Source: Flaveria trinervia
Taxonomy: Eukaryota; Streptophyta; Magnoliopsida; Asterales; Asteraceae
Length of the DNA stretch: 64,000 nucleotides
Direction of reading: 5' to 3'
Assembly: GCA_025506515.1 (NCBI GenBank)
Contig: CM046453.1
Location: forward strand, 9,139,776-9,203,775
This document shows positions 44,726 to 57,323 of the stretch, piece by piece. The position numbers were made by a program, and so were the translations under genes. Below the pieces are notes generated by a model. The model was not told the origin of the DNA. It did not search any database and worked only from the letters and a program-made list of their open reading frames with translations. Position 1 is the first letter of the stretch. Each line of letters starts with the position of its first letter.

Positions 44726-46540
44726 CGATAAGCACCATCATGAATGTAACCCTTCTCCATAACTGAGGCGTAATCAGCTGAGTATAGCTGATTTCGGGTT
44801 TGTACTCCTGATCGGACATCTCCAATAACATTGTCAAGGGGATGATAGACGTTTAGTCGTGATCCTGGAGTAGTCGGCACAGTCACCTCCGAACCAAGAT
44901 TGTGAACATTTTGTTCTGCATCTGAGGAGATTGGAGTTTGAGGTTCCGAAGTCGAGGGTGCATCACTTGTGGATGCTTGTGGACTTTCAGGAACTGGAAC
45001 CTGTTCCTCCTGACTGTTCTGGTCATCTGCTTCAGTTTCATCTTCAGAGGAGGAGTCACTTTCATCGACTACCCCTTCTGACTGAGTAGATGATTCTCCC
45101 TGTGTGCTAGATGGTGTATTTAGATATCATACATCATCCTAGTAGCTAACTCATCATCCGAGGGAGAGAGAGATGTTGAAGGATTTGAAGAATCCATCAT
45201 AATCGAAGAAGTATGCAGGTCCTTTGCCTGTAGGTGGTGTGGTATATCTCTGAACGTCGACATTACACACACTTCTACAAGACCCGTTGAGTTATTGTAA
45301 ACTCGCTTGTTCGGTATGTTGTATCCTAGAAAAATTCCTTCAACTGCCTTCTCGCTGAATTTTCCTTCTTGTGTCTTCTTCAGAAGTGTACACGGTGCGC
45401 CAAAAGGTTCAAGATACTCCAAATTCGGTTTGCGTCTTTGAAGTAGCTCATAACATGTCTTTCCGTGGCGCTTGACTATTGAGGACTCGATTCATGTAAA
45501 CACGCATTTGCCACTGCCTCATTCCAGAATTGGATAGGCAGTTTCGAGTCTGCCAGCATAGTCCGGGCTGTCTCTATCAACTCCTGTTCTTTCTCTCAGC
45601 AACGCCATTCATCTGAGGTGTGTAGGCAGAAGTGAATTGATGCACAATTCCCTTTCCTTGCAGTATGCCTCCATCCCTTGATTCTTGAATTCTGTCCCGT
45701 TGTCTGAGCGTATTTGTCGAACTTTTAGCTTGTAGAGTGATTCCAGTGTGGTTACTAATTCCTTGAATGTCTCCAAAGTTTCTGATTTTGATTTCAGAAA
45801 CATTACCCAAGTGAACCTTGAGTAGTCATCAGTGACCACATAACAGTACACGTCGCCTGCAATGCTCCTTGTACTAACTGGACCAAACAGATCCATGTGA
45901 AGAAGCTCAAGAGGAAGTTCTATTGAATGAACTTTCTTTTCCTTATGAGCCTTCTTTGTCTGTTTGCCTTTCTTGCAAGCTACACAAAAGTCAGGAAGTT
46001 GGAAGTTCTTGACATTCACTCCTCTAACTAAATCCTTCTGAATCAAATGATTCATCTTCCTTTGACTAATGTGTCCCATTCTCCGATGCCAGGAGATGGA
46101 ATCCTTCTCAGTAGCTTTAGATAAGAAACACTGAACCTCATGATCCGTTGTGGCAGCTGTTGACAGATCCAAGACATAAAGGTCTTTATATCTTGAAGCA
46201 GTCATCAGAACTTGGTCCTCTGGGATCATATATTCTTTCTTCAGCACGTAACACTTCTGGTTATCGAAGATGACTTTAATCCTTTATCACAGATTTGGGA
46301 AACAGAAAGTAAGTTGTTCTGAAGTTGTTGAACGTAGTTCACCTTATCAAACTTAACTTTCTGATTTCCCACTTCTCCCTGAGCTGTGATATAGCCTCCT
46401 TTGTTTCCTGCAAAGGAAACATGCCCTCCTTTTATTTGTTTGACGTTAGATAAAAGGGCTCTATTTCCTGTCATGTGCCTGGATGCTCCGCTGTCTATAA
46501 TCCACGTGTTAGTCTCAGCACTGTATCGAACACCCTGCAC
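44726..46540 (-). pseudogene. SIRE-like protease and integrase (frameshifted)
   Basis: Protease: WIIDSGASRHMTGN near 46505-46464, with the D-S-G active triad. Integrase: SWHRRMGHISQRKMNH with FCVACKKGKQ (HHCC), LLHMDLFGPV and IRSDNGTEFKN (the two Asp sites), then, after a frame change near 45620, QMNGVAERKNRS holding the Glu. The C-terminal part follows at 45422-45120, with GIFLGYNIPNKRVYN. The stretch 45065-44726 is a Pro/Gln/Glu-rich linker to RT. Several one-base breaks. Confidence 0.87.
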
Positions 46541-46613
46541 ACAAAGTAAATGAATCAGTTTAGGTTAGGAACCCAAGCTTTGACTGTCTTGGGTTTCCCA
46601 GAGGCATCACACA

Positions 46614-49366
46614 TCATAAACTCCACCCATTGACCCTTAGAGGTGAGGGTAGCTCAGGTTCCTTCTTGTTATCAGTATCAGACACGAGGTTGACTTTTCT
46701 TTCCATAAGCCATTTGTGCAATGCCTGTTTATGATAAACAGTCGTCTGGCTTACAGGTTGGACTTTAGGTTCACTAGCTCTTCTAGGTGGAGTTAGAGAA
46801 CTCCGCTTAGAAGACCTAGGTCTAGAGTCCAGAAGATCAATCTTCTTCCTAGGTGTCTGATAGAAATGACAGTAGGAAGCAATGTGTCCACATTCTCCAC
46901 AGTTGTAGCATGACCTGCTATCAACTTTATGAGTAGACTTTCTTTGTGGAGAAGTGCGTGACACTCTAGTAACATCAATCACTTTAGTTTTGACTCTTGT
47001 ATGTTTGATGTTTTCTCTGGTTAACAAATTTACTGATTTAACCTGTTTTACTTTTTGGTTAACTGGTTTTTGACTTGAAGCATGTGAAAAAGTAGCATTT
47101 GAAGTCCTTTTAGGTTCTGATTTGACTTTGTTTGACCCTGACTTTAAATTAACTTTTTCAATTCATTTTCCAGGTTAACACAAGGCAATTTACCCTTTGC
47201 CTTTGAAGTGGCCTCCTTTTGTTTCTGACCAGATTCAGTAGATGAACATGAGGTGTCTGGATCAGTAACAAGAGGAGTGGTCACCACATGATCCTTGATG
47301 GGGTTATTATTTACTGGTCTAGACTTAGTGTTCATCAAGGTCTCAGGTGGTGGTGGAACCACTTTGTAGCCTAATCCCTCCCCGTTATTCCTTTCTCTCA
47401 CTAAGTGTTGAACTATGTGTGAAGAACTAGTCCAACTATGCAGTTTCTGTTTTAATGAATTAACTTCGACTTCTAGAACTGCCTTTTGTTTCTTAGTGTC
47501 TTCTAGGGAGTTAGATAGTACCTAATGTCATTTGCTTGGTTAAAAGCCACTACTTCGGTTTCCCTAAGTTGTTTAGTCAATAGGTCTATCTTTTCTTTAT
47601 AACTATGCTCATTTTGTTTTAGTACTCTATTAGCCTCAGTGCACAGACGTAAATCTTTTACTAAGTTATCATTATGATCTAATAACCTAGCAAAATTTTC
47701 ATCTATGCTATTCCTAAAAGTGTCACAATCAGAACAAGCATGGTTATTAAAAATTTGGTCAGTGGTACTTACCTGAGTTGGTTCAGAAGAGTTAGCCATC
47801 AGTGCAGCATCAGATGATTCTGGTTCTGGTGATTCTGGCTTTTCTGTCTCTGATGTGGAAACTTCCTCATTGGTTTGTAACTGACCTCGGCTGCAGTTGT
47901 TTCTTCACTATGTGACATTGCAATTTCAACTGCTATATCACCTTCACTCGCAGAATCATCATCAATATCCTCAACACTGGCAATGTTAGATTCTCCTGGT
48001 GAGACAAACCTGAAACTCCAATCCTGTCCTTCATCATCATGAGCAGTTAAGGCTTTTGGATCCTTGTTTGATGAAGTAGAACTAGAGGCTTGCTTGTCTT
48101 GGCGAGTAAAGGATGAGAACGGGTTCCCATTCCCCGTCTTCTTTGGCTTGACACATTCTCTTTGAAGTGCCCCTTCTCACCACAGTTAAAGCAGGTCACT
48201 TTACTCTTGTCGAAGCCAAAGGTGGTGTCCTTAGTAGCAACCAAGTTCTGTCCAGTCTTTTTCACAAACTTCTTCGCCCTCCGGACAGCACTTGCTAAGG
48301 CCCACATTATATCCATTCTTTCAAGCTCCATCTCATCCACCTGCTCGTAGTCCTCATCTGCCAGATGGCAGTTTCCAATCTTCCGGCAACAAGTCCATCA
48401 TATGAATGAACCACTGCTGCTAAAAGATCCATATGCTCTCGCTACTTCCACGGTCACATTACCGAGGTTCTCGATCTTCAGTTTGGTAGCGTTTGCTTCT
48501 GATCCAATATGATGGGTACATGATGACCCAGACGTGTCTGATCCAGAAGGAGAAGCATGTGAGGGACCTGACGAGCTAGACACAAAAGCAGTCTGGAGGG
48601 GTGCTCCAGATGTCTTAGCTTGAGGCGTGGCGTTGTATAAAGCTGGATTTTGTGTGTACGAAGACTTCTGAGCTCTATACTTCATCCTTAGTGCTTCTTC
48701 TCGCAACTTAAGAATGAAGTCATTTATATCCAGCTTTACAAGGATTCCATTCTGTCTCAGGTTAGACACGAATGTAGCCCACTTATCAGGCAACCCGTCT
48801 GCGAAGTTGCTTACTTTCTTCCATGGTAGTAGCCACTCCATGTGTATGCAATTCGCTCATCAAGTGGTAGAATCTGTCTATGACTTCGTCCAAACTTTCA
48901 TTACCAATTGATGAGAAGTTATCGAATTCCTTCTTTAACTCCTTTGCCTTGATTGCCTTCAATGATGCATTACCATCATATCTCTTCTCTAGCGCATCCC
49001 ACAGTTTCTTGGACTGCTTGTTCTCTGAATACTGGTGGAATATGTCTTTGGGGATAGACTGAGTGATCAATGCATAAACTCTTTTCTCTGCATTGTACTT
49101 TACTTTCTGTGCGTCTGTCATCCCGCTTAATGTTAGTTTAACTCCATCAGCTCCCACCGGTGTACTATAACCTATCTCAATGGCTTCCCACAGATTAGGA
49201 TCTACTCCATTAAGGTAGATCTCAAAACGTTGTTTCCAGTGGGGAAACTCATCTAAAGTCAAAAGCTTTGGTGGTTTATTGTGATTCCCCACCTCACTCT
49301 CAAGCAACAGCAGTTCTGTATCCTTGAGTCCTTCCCAGCAGTAAAGGCTGACATCTGATCTTCCAT
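46614..49366 (-). pseudogene. SIRE-like gag with two zinc knuckles
   Basis: Probable start ATG 49366 (MEDQMSAFTAG), with a frame change within 10-15 codons. Then 49307-48786 shows the gag core (LLTLDEFPHWKQRFEIYLNG, LWDALEKRYDGN) and 48841-48398 continues it (LPDKWATFVSNLRQNG). The first knuckle, CFNCGEKGHFKEN, at about 48196, is followed by a frame break before its last Cys. 47799-47503 is a coiled-coil-like segment. The second knuckle, CYNCGECGHIASYC, lies at about 46917-46876. Long gags with two knuckles fit SIRE/Maximus. Confidence 0.85.
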
Positions 49367-49399
49367 GACGAATAAACTTATAATCTAATCAAACAAACT

Positions 49400-49640
49400 T
49401 TCACTGATGCGACTGAAGGATGCGAATGAGCTAATCGTGCGTATAAGCTCTGCGATTGGTTCAATCGTGCGAATGAACTGGGCGATTGGTTCAGTCGTGC
49501 GAATGAATCTGGTGCGTATGAGCTATGCGAACGAACGGTTCAGTCGGCCGAATGAGGGTGCGACTAGGTCCAATCGTGCGTATGAGCAATGCGAATGGAG
49601 TCCAGTCGTGCGAATGAGTCACTCGTGCGACTGAAGCTGC
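49400..49640. repeat. CGTGCGA motif block in SIRE 5' leader
   Basis: At least eight copies or half copies of the motif (for example GGTTCAATCGTGCGAATGAA near 49460) lie between the PBS and gag. The ORF across it (49407-49634 plus) is only the repeat translated. Confidence 0.8.
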
Positions 49641-49846
49641 TGTTTTGCGAAAATTTCTAGGTTTGACGGGTTTCAGCCGTAAAAATTCGAAATTTCACAA
49701 GTTCTAATCGCCTAAGTCCGTAGAAACCAAACGTCGATGAGCAGGGAACTTCCAAGATCACTTTTGATGCCAAAGATTGCGTTTTTAGTGTAAAACACAA
49801 CTTTTATGCAATCTTGATTGAATCAACACGTAATCAAGAGCCAATA

Positions 49847-49858
49847 GCTCTGATACCA
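49847..49858 (-). other. PBS of SIRE-like element
   Basis: GCTCTGATACCA on the plus strand, complement of the initiator tRNA-Met PBS, two bases from the LTR start at 49861. Confidence 0.9.
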
Positions 49859-49860
49859 CT

Positions 49861-50589
49861 TGTTAGGACCTGGTATTTGACGGAATACCTAGAGATCACG
49901 TGTAAACCAGATCAAATAGTGCGGAATCCTATTTGATTGGCGATCCAATCAGTGAGAACACACGAAGAATCAATCAAGGATTGAAACTAACGTTAGAAAT
50001 CGATAAGGAATCGATCTAATGTGTTCTATGAACTTGGAGAACGATTTGGAAGGTTTCTGGACGGCTAGGGTTCGTCTGGAATCGTACTTGATCGAGAGTC
50101 TTTGTTTTTCACGAATTGAGTTGTATTTATAGGTTGGCACTATTCAATCGTGCGACTGAACCATTAGTTTGGTTCAGTCGTGCGATTGAACCATGCGGTT
50201 GGTTCATTCGTGCGACTGAGTGTTCAGTCTGCGACTGAGTGTTCAGTCGTGCGACTGAGCCAATCTTATGTTATAGTCGTACGACTGATCCAGTCTCCTG
50301 GTTCAGTCGTGCGACTGAGTCAATCGTGTGAAGTTCTTCATGCTTATGGTTCATTCGCATGAGCCATTCGCATGAGAACTTCATTAAGTTAAGTTTGAAT
50401 GTTTTAATTAATTAATATAATATTATATGTAGTCATTCAAGTAATCATAAACCCAATCAATTCAGTCACGACTCATTAATGAACTATTAAACATTATAAC
50501 CAACAGACTATCAATATCAGTTCATTAATCATACCAAACAAGATCTATTACATCACATATCATGATCTAGGGACAAACATGTATCAACA
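49861..50589 (-). repeat. 5' LTR of SIRE-like element
   Basis: 729 bp, nearly identical to 36466-37174 but with one additional unit of the CGTGCGA motif (near 50220-50240). TATA box at 50132-50123 on the minus strand; motif array at about 50142-50325. Confidence 0.92.
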
Positions 50590-50594
50590 AGGCC

Positions 50595-52540
50595 ATCACT
50601 CTTTGCATCAAAAAATCAATCATAGTATTAACGGTGGAACATAATCCTAATTATGAACCCAGATTTAAGCCGTGAATTGGAACCTAAACACGAGCCTTCA
50701 ATTTGAACCCTATTTGGACCCTAAACTGTCAACACCAATAAGAACCTTAAAATAATTAAACTCTTAAAATTATTTTGCAGATTTTCAGAACAATGATGCA
50801 CCAACACTGCTTGAATCCCTTTTTCTACTAACAAGTCTACAATTCAACTCAAGTCCATTAATATCTTGATTAATTCAAGCAAAAAAGTAGTAATCTCCTT
50901 CAATTCTTGTAAATAACAAACACAAACCATACAAGTCACTGTCGATATATCACCCTTTTAGAGTGGAGATACGACGCTGTTTTTTCCTTTGAGGTGAGGT
51001 CCTTGATGGATTATTAATGAGATTTGTTGAAGCTTGTGCGATAATGCGAGTGTGATTACTGATGATGGTTTCTTTTGATCTTTGAGGGAGAGTCAAGGGA
51101 CTAATGTGTAAGGGTTTGAAAAATGAGGGGGCGAGTTGGATGTTTTGGGTTTTAGGCCATCAATTTATCCTTTTCAAGTTTTCCCCTTCAGGTTTGAAAA
51201 TCACTTACCACTCCATAAGTTGAAACTTGAAATTTAAAACCCTAACACAACTAATTATAACATACTTATAGTTTTTAAACTACTTTTAAGGATTTAGGGA
51301 TGGTGCCTTAAACTTAATCTGGCCCATCAGCTTCATGTTAACCTTCGTTGTATGATCATACATAATTATAAGCACATACAAACCTAGATGTTATGGCATG
51401 TGTTCGTTTAATTTTATTAGTGATGTCAACTTTGCTCCATTATATTCTTTTAAGATATTGATTGGTTGATCAATATAACTCTCGTGACTTGAGTTACTTA
51501 GGGTTGTCATCACTTGGATCAAAAATACATTTGTACTGTAGTATCTCCTTGAAAATTTTATTCACTAATATTTTGTTACTATTCTTCCTTTCATATTGCC
51601 ATGTCGTTTCGAATTGAAAATTTATCTCCCGTATCATGTGATTTTGGATCACGTGGTTCCCATAACCTGTCTTGGTTCTTCCATAATGTTCTTAACAAGC
51701 TTCTACATTGTTTCGAACTATATGATTTTAACCTCGAATAATTCTTTTGTAGATCATATGGTTTCGCTACACACGATTCTCATGGCATATGCATGTTATT
51801 CTCATGTCTTTTTATGCACACTCATGTTCATTTGGAGTTTCGGTATGGGTTTGATTATCGACTTTACGTCCATAATCCCGATATATAACTAAATAAGCTA
51901 AAAAAACTTCACGAAAAGAACTAACTACCGAACATATCGACAACTCTTACATGCATTTTTATTAAAATAATAAGAAACACCATGACATATATTTTGGAAA
52001 AGCCAATCTACACCAATGATCTTGTTGAATGTTGAGTTTAAAATATTATTCATTGAAATCCCCTAAGTTTATCTCAATGATTTAAACCAACGTTTGATTT
52101 GGGTCAGGTGTTTCTTATTATTTTAATAAACACCATGACATATAAACACTCAAGTTGTTCTTATAACACTTCTTCCTCAACTGATTTAAGTGATTATGTT
52201 ACAAGACGAGGGGTAATAAAGGTATAAGAACAGAGTTTTGAGGAAGAAGTGTCGTAAGAACAATTTGTTTAAACCAACGTCTGATTTGGGTCGGGTCATC
52301 GACCCGAGGGTTTCAGAAGTGCAGCTACGAGTAGAAAAACACTGTTTTTTGTTTTTATCTCTATCCAGTCATTTCACCAACAAATGGTTCTTCATAAATT
52401 CTACCGATTGATTCTCATATATTCATCGAGTTAATGAAATCTTGTTATCAATTGGGTTTGAATCTTGAACCCTAATTTCTCCCATCAAAATCTTTCATTT
52501 CAATGTGTGCCCATCATCTGTTCGACCTTTTGTCTCAAAG
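50595..52540. other. Intergenic with inverted and direct repeats
   Basis: No gene recognised. Repeat structure is present: a perfect 21-bp inverted repeat (arms at about 51960-51980 and 52105-52125; the left arm starts ATTAAAATAATAAGAAACA), a second inverted pair (about 52159-52184 and 52236-52265, GTTCTTATAACACTTCTTCC against its complement), and a direct repeat AAACCAACGTYTGATTTGGG at 52084 and 52272. Together they look like small hairpin elements inserted just upstream of the next gene. Confidence 0.55.
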
Positions 52541-55370
52541 ATGCTGTCCTCTTCTTTGTAAGTTCATTTTCTTTATCAATTACTTTCTTGCAGAACATTG
52601 GTCTGCTGGTTGTCTATGTGTGCTCTTTTTAAGTCATCTGTCAGTTGTATGCTACTACTTTGTTTATAGTTTTGTTAATTGTTACTTGATTTTGGGTCAA
52701 ATAGTCTGCAAGTATGACAATGTGACCTGAGTACCCACTTGGTTTTTATGATTAGAGTTTACTTTGCCTGTGTTCCTAACACTAAAAGTGGTGTTATAAT
52801 ATGCAGCACATTAGCAGACTATATCCCAATCAATCACTTTAAGAAACTAGGATGACTGATATAGTGATATTCAAGCTTTTGGGGATTGGATAGTGTAGAA
52901 ATAGAATGGGTTCTTCACATATTTCCCAAGAATTCATATTTCTAGCAAATCCTTTTTAGGGTATCTATTGGTCTTCAATTCAAATAGATTTAAGGTGTTC
53001 ATTAAAGAAGGTTATTCTATGGCTCATGATTGTATCTCTCTTCAGGAATTTATCTGTTACTTGCACAAACAAGAATCTGGTCCCAAACACAAGCCTGCCA
53101 AAATCTTTTTATCATTTCGTGGGATTTGATCGACTTTGCCTGAAAGCAGCACACTTGGTTTCCCATGTGTCTCCTGGATTGGTATATGTTAGACCGTTGA
53201 GGCGGCTTCAATTACAAAGAGCATTTGACAGGGACCTTTCTTCAGAGGAGGCATCAACTTCTCTGAATTGCGAGATCAAATAATTCTGATTACCTTGAGA
53301 GGGAACCTTCTGATAAAGGGATCCGTTTAAATAACTTTTTCATTGAGAAAAGATCAGACAAGGATAAGAATGAAATGGAAAGAAGACGAAAAATTGGATT
53401 AGCAAATAAAGGGAGAGTTCCATGGAACAAAGGCAAGAAACATACTCAAGGTACATACTCATTCAAATATGGTGTGTTTTCTTTCCCCTCGTTTTCTGGT
53501 TCGGGCAGAGGGGTCAATGTGTAAATATGATTTTGTTTGGGTTTGAACTAATGTAAGGTGTTGTATTACAGAGACTCGTGAGTTGATCAGTCAGAAAACT
53601 AAAGAAGCTTTAAAAGACCCCAAGGTGTGAACTCATGTAAGGGGCTGTTGGTGTAATGGTTTCTTTTGATTGGAACATGTTCTATTTCATGTCATAGATA
53701 AATTACCTGTTTGAACCGATCAAAATTCATTGGTTCACTGTGCATGCACTTTTGCATTACTCTTTTTAATTCTAATGTGCTTTATGAATTTTATTGTTAC
53801 GTTGCACATATTCCATGTGTGACTGCGTAAACACATGTCATTGATTATGTTTCTTCCATTAATGTGCTTTTTTCAGGTAAGAAAGAAAATGTCTGAATGT
53901 CCTCGCACTCTTAGGTATGTTTTTCATTCACATTTTTAGGTTTTCAAACACGCACACTCTAATAAATGAAGTGCTATATTATTAGTTATTATTGATAATT
54001 TGATGGATTACTTTTCGGAGTTTCGGCAATTATGGTATAAATTTTTGAAGGCTAATTTATGGAAGAATGCTATTTTGTCTAATAACCCTACGACATTTGA
54101 TTCCTTATTGAGGTTTACTTGTTTCTCATTCAGTTTCCTTTTCTGGATATTGTTGAAACAGTGTAGTTTCTAACCTGACCCATGTGAATATACAAATAAT
54201 TACCTGTTTTGACCTGTTCCGGTTTGACTCTTTACCCAACCTGCCCAACCCATTTTGGTCACGTCTACAAATAACTATGATTTGGTCTTCCTATGATGTA
54301 TTCATATTACATATATACATATATTTTTGTGCAGCGAGCAAACTAAGGCAAAAATACGTGCAACAATTACACAACAATGGAAAGAGCGGTTGAAGTGGAA
54401 AAGGTCAAGTGAAAGATTTATATCAAAATGGGCTGAAGGCATTGTAAAAGCTGCCAAGAAAGGCGGATATGGTCAGCAAGAACTAGATTGGGACAGCTAT
54501 GACAAGATTGAAAAGGAGATTGCTCTTCAACGAATTCAACGGTCAGAGAGCCGAGCAAAAGCAAAAGAAATGGCACAAATACGAGCAGAGAGACGAGCAA
54601 AAGCAAAAGCTGAAAAAGTGAAGTTCACCTTGAAGAAACGGGTGGCAAAGGTAAAAGGGTTGGCAAAGAAGAAATCCAAAGAAGAAAAACAGGAGTTGGC
54701 TGCAGCTGAAGATCTGAAACTTCGAGAGAGATTAACAAAGGTAAACATTTGTAAGAAATTCATAGGTTAATTTAATATCATCTTACTGACAAAACTAAAA
54801 ACTTCAATAAAAACACACTTTTATTACTATTGGCATAGGCCTCAAGCTTTGGGCTATTACTTCATCATTGAATTTGTTAAACCTGTATACATGGCTAAAT
54901 GGGTTGGTCGGGTAATGGGTCAGAATGGGTCTAGGTAAATAAGGATTAACTTATAGGGCCAATCAAAATGGGCTGGGTTTGACTCTCAATTCGCAAGCAT
55001 CTTTGGTTTATTATTTAGGACTATAATAATCAGTATATTAAATGGCATTAGAATGATGACCCATTTTTTTAAATATAACAATTTAGGAGGTTATAAACCT
55101 TGATTGTGCCATGGGTTACTCTCTCAGTATCATTTATTTGGTGGGTTTCAGATTCACAGGAAAAAATCGATAAATGATCAACTTAGCAGTCGAGATCAAA
55201 GAGCTTGGGAAAGACTTGACCTCGACTTTTGGAAACGAGATGCAACGAAAGAAGACATTTCTCTTGCAGATCAAATCCGTGATGTTAAGAACAAGAAAGC
55301 AGAGATGTTCATCAGAGCAGCTCTGACAACTACACCCCCTAATAATCCATTATCCGAAACGGGGTATTAA
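52541..55370 (+). CDS. NUMOD3-domain protein, probably organelle-targeted
   Basis: NUMOD3 is a small DNA-binding module first seen in homing endonucleases; plant proteins with it have no settled function that I can name. Exons: 52541-52557, 53046-53450, 53572-53624, 53877-53914, 54335-54740, 55152-55370; every junction is GT-AG and phases agree. The start ATG 52541 was chosen because its 17-nt exon is the only one tested whose phase fits exon 2. NUMOD3-like text is RRRKIGLANKGRVPWNKGKK. A long Lys/Arg/Glu/Ala helix follows in exon 5 (RAKAKEMAQIRAERRAKAKA). The Ser/Asn-rich, acid-poor N-terminus suggests a transit peptide. An extra T at about 53281 causes a frameshift in exon 2; without it the CDS is 379 codons including stop. 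Confidence 0.8.
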
Positions 55371-57323
55371 CTCTTTCTTTAATCATTGTTTATATATGTT
55401 CAAATTAGCCCCTTATCTTCAAACCATATATGTATGTTATCGTTTGGTTTTTTTGTTTTATTTTTTGTGGCAATACAAGATATTCTTTGTATGCACCACT
55501 CTTTGTAGTCAGTAAATGTGACGACAGTTTTTGTTTTCATCATTTTTAAATCCAAAACAGCAACTTCCTTTATAATGTTTGTTGACGTGGGCCCAAAAGG
55601 TGGTCCGGATCAGCTGAAGAGACTTGGAGTGGATGACAAACGATGTGTAATCTCTACTTAGGAAAGACACCGTTAACCTTGTCACAAGAGGATGGTTATC
55701 TTGTGACCAAGATCAGACGTGAGGATAGGTATCTGTTTGGTAGAGAACTAATGAGGAGTTAATGTAGTAGACCTGGTTGTTGGGATGTACTTATAGTGAT
55801 GTAAATTGTAGTAGTTCCTAACATAGTTTGAGACGTTCGGGCATTTCTTGATGCCTATACTTAACTAAGAATGAAACCTAATCTAAGGTGTAATAAGAGT
55901 AGCCTAATACGGATGTTGCTCATAATAGGAGATGCTTAAAATTTGAAGAGTGAAGTAAACAATTAATTAATTACATTGTCCGTTTGGTTGAAAATTTACG
56001 GTAATTAACATGATCTGAACTATATCTAAAATGATAATATTGGTCTTCTATATCTCATAATACATTTATAGTTCTTAAAAACAATTGCTGGTAAAAGAGG
56101 ACGGAGCAATGGTCCTAGTTGGGCGTAATAGTACACCATGACCATTGGTTACTAGAAGTCGAACGAGAGAAACCGAACAAAAAGAAACTAAAATAGACAA
56201 AAAAAGATTTCCAAAAGAAGGAATGACACTAAACCCACTGTTAGGGATGAGATTTATCAAATTCTCTATTTGCTGTGCTTCAATCTTAATTGAAGCCTTG
56301 ATAACGACAAGTAAGCAAATGGGCAACCGAAAGTAGGGATAAATCTAGTGAAAAAAGCAAAGGAAATTATGATAAAAACACTGAATAACTTGAAATCAAC
56401 AAAGTTAAGTCTAACAAAGAAACTACAAGGGGTGGGTTTATGGGCTTTTAAGCGTTGTAATACTCCACTGCTAGTAGATTTTTTAAATGAAAACAGTTCT
56501 TAAGACTACCAAGTGCTGCATAAATAAAGCTATCAAGTATGCTTCACACTCTTTAATGTTTGAAGCAGAGCTATAAACAAATCAAACTTAACCGAATTAA
56601 GCCTTGTTTTTGTTCTTTTATTAAAAAACTAAACTTGTAAATAAACGGTTCACAAACGTATAATAGGACGATTTATGAACACAAACCGAACAATTCACCA
56701 ACATAAATGACCATATAATGTTTAAAGTTAAGTATTTGACTTAATGATCATATAAATGAATATAAACAAACATATTATGCAATGTTTACGAATATAAATA
56801 AATATAAAGTATATATGTTAGGTTGCTTAAAAAAATAAAAATGAAAAAACATATAAAATAGATAGATTAATTAAAAAATAAAAGTTATAAAATATATTTA
56901 ATTAATATTTAATGAATGAACATGGATAAATAAAACAAACGAATATGAACAAATGTAAACGAACATAAGCGAATACTTTACCAGACATTCATAAACACAA
57001 ATGAACAAACACGACATCTGTTCATGTTCTTTCATTTATTAAACGAACAAACATAAACTAACTATTCGCTAAACGTTTGGTACGTTTACGACCCTAGTTC
57101 GAAGCTCTCTACATATTTTATATGAAAAGTATAGCAGTATCCACTTGTACTGTACAACCATTAACCCATCACCACTTTTGTTGGAGTCAAGTAGTGATTT
57201 GTTCTCACTAATGACTTTGGTAACCACAAGTCAGCTGAAAGTAATAATCAAACTAACTTCATCACTAACACAGATCTCCACACCAACATCATAAACCCTA
57301 GATCAACCATCAACAATCACCCA
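55371..57323. other. Intergenic; AACGAACATAAA-type repeat tract
   Basis: No gene seen. From about 56590 to 57085 the sequence repeats variants of AACGAACATAAA and TGAATATAAACAAA, an imperfect low-complexity tract resembling a dispersed plant repeat. The ORFs at 56075-56326 and 56145-56336 have no domain. The last 150 bp should carry the promoter and 5' UTR of the GT31 gene. Confidence 0.5.

Larger units (their letters stand above)
36466..50589 (-). mobile_element. SIRE/Maximus-like Ty1/copia element (14.1 kb)
   Basis: Minus strand. LTRs of 709 and 729 bp, initiator tRNA-Met PBS, long gag with two zinc knuckles, copia-order pol, a 2.6-kb spacer, then an extra ORF of about 3.4 kb before the polypurine tract. 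Flanks are AGGCA (36461-36465) and AGGCC (50590-50594), a target duplication with one mismatch. A large size, long gag and an additional ORF downstream of pol are features of SIRE/Maximus elements. The LTRs differ by few substitutions and one 20-bp repeat unit, so the insertion is fairly recent. Confidence 0.9.
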
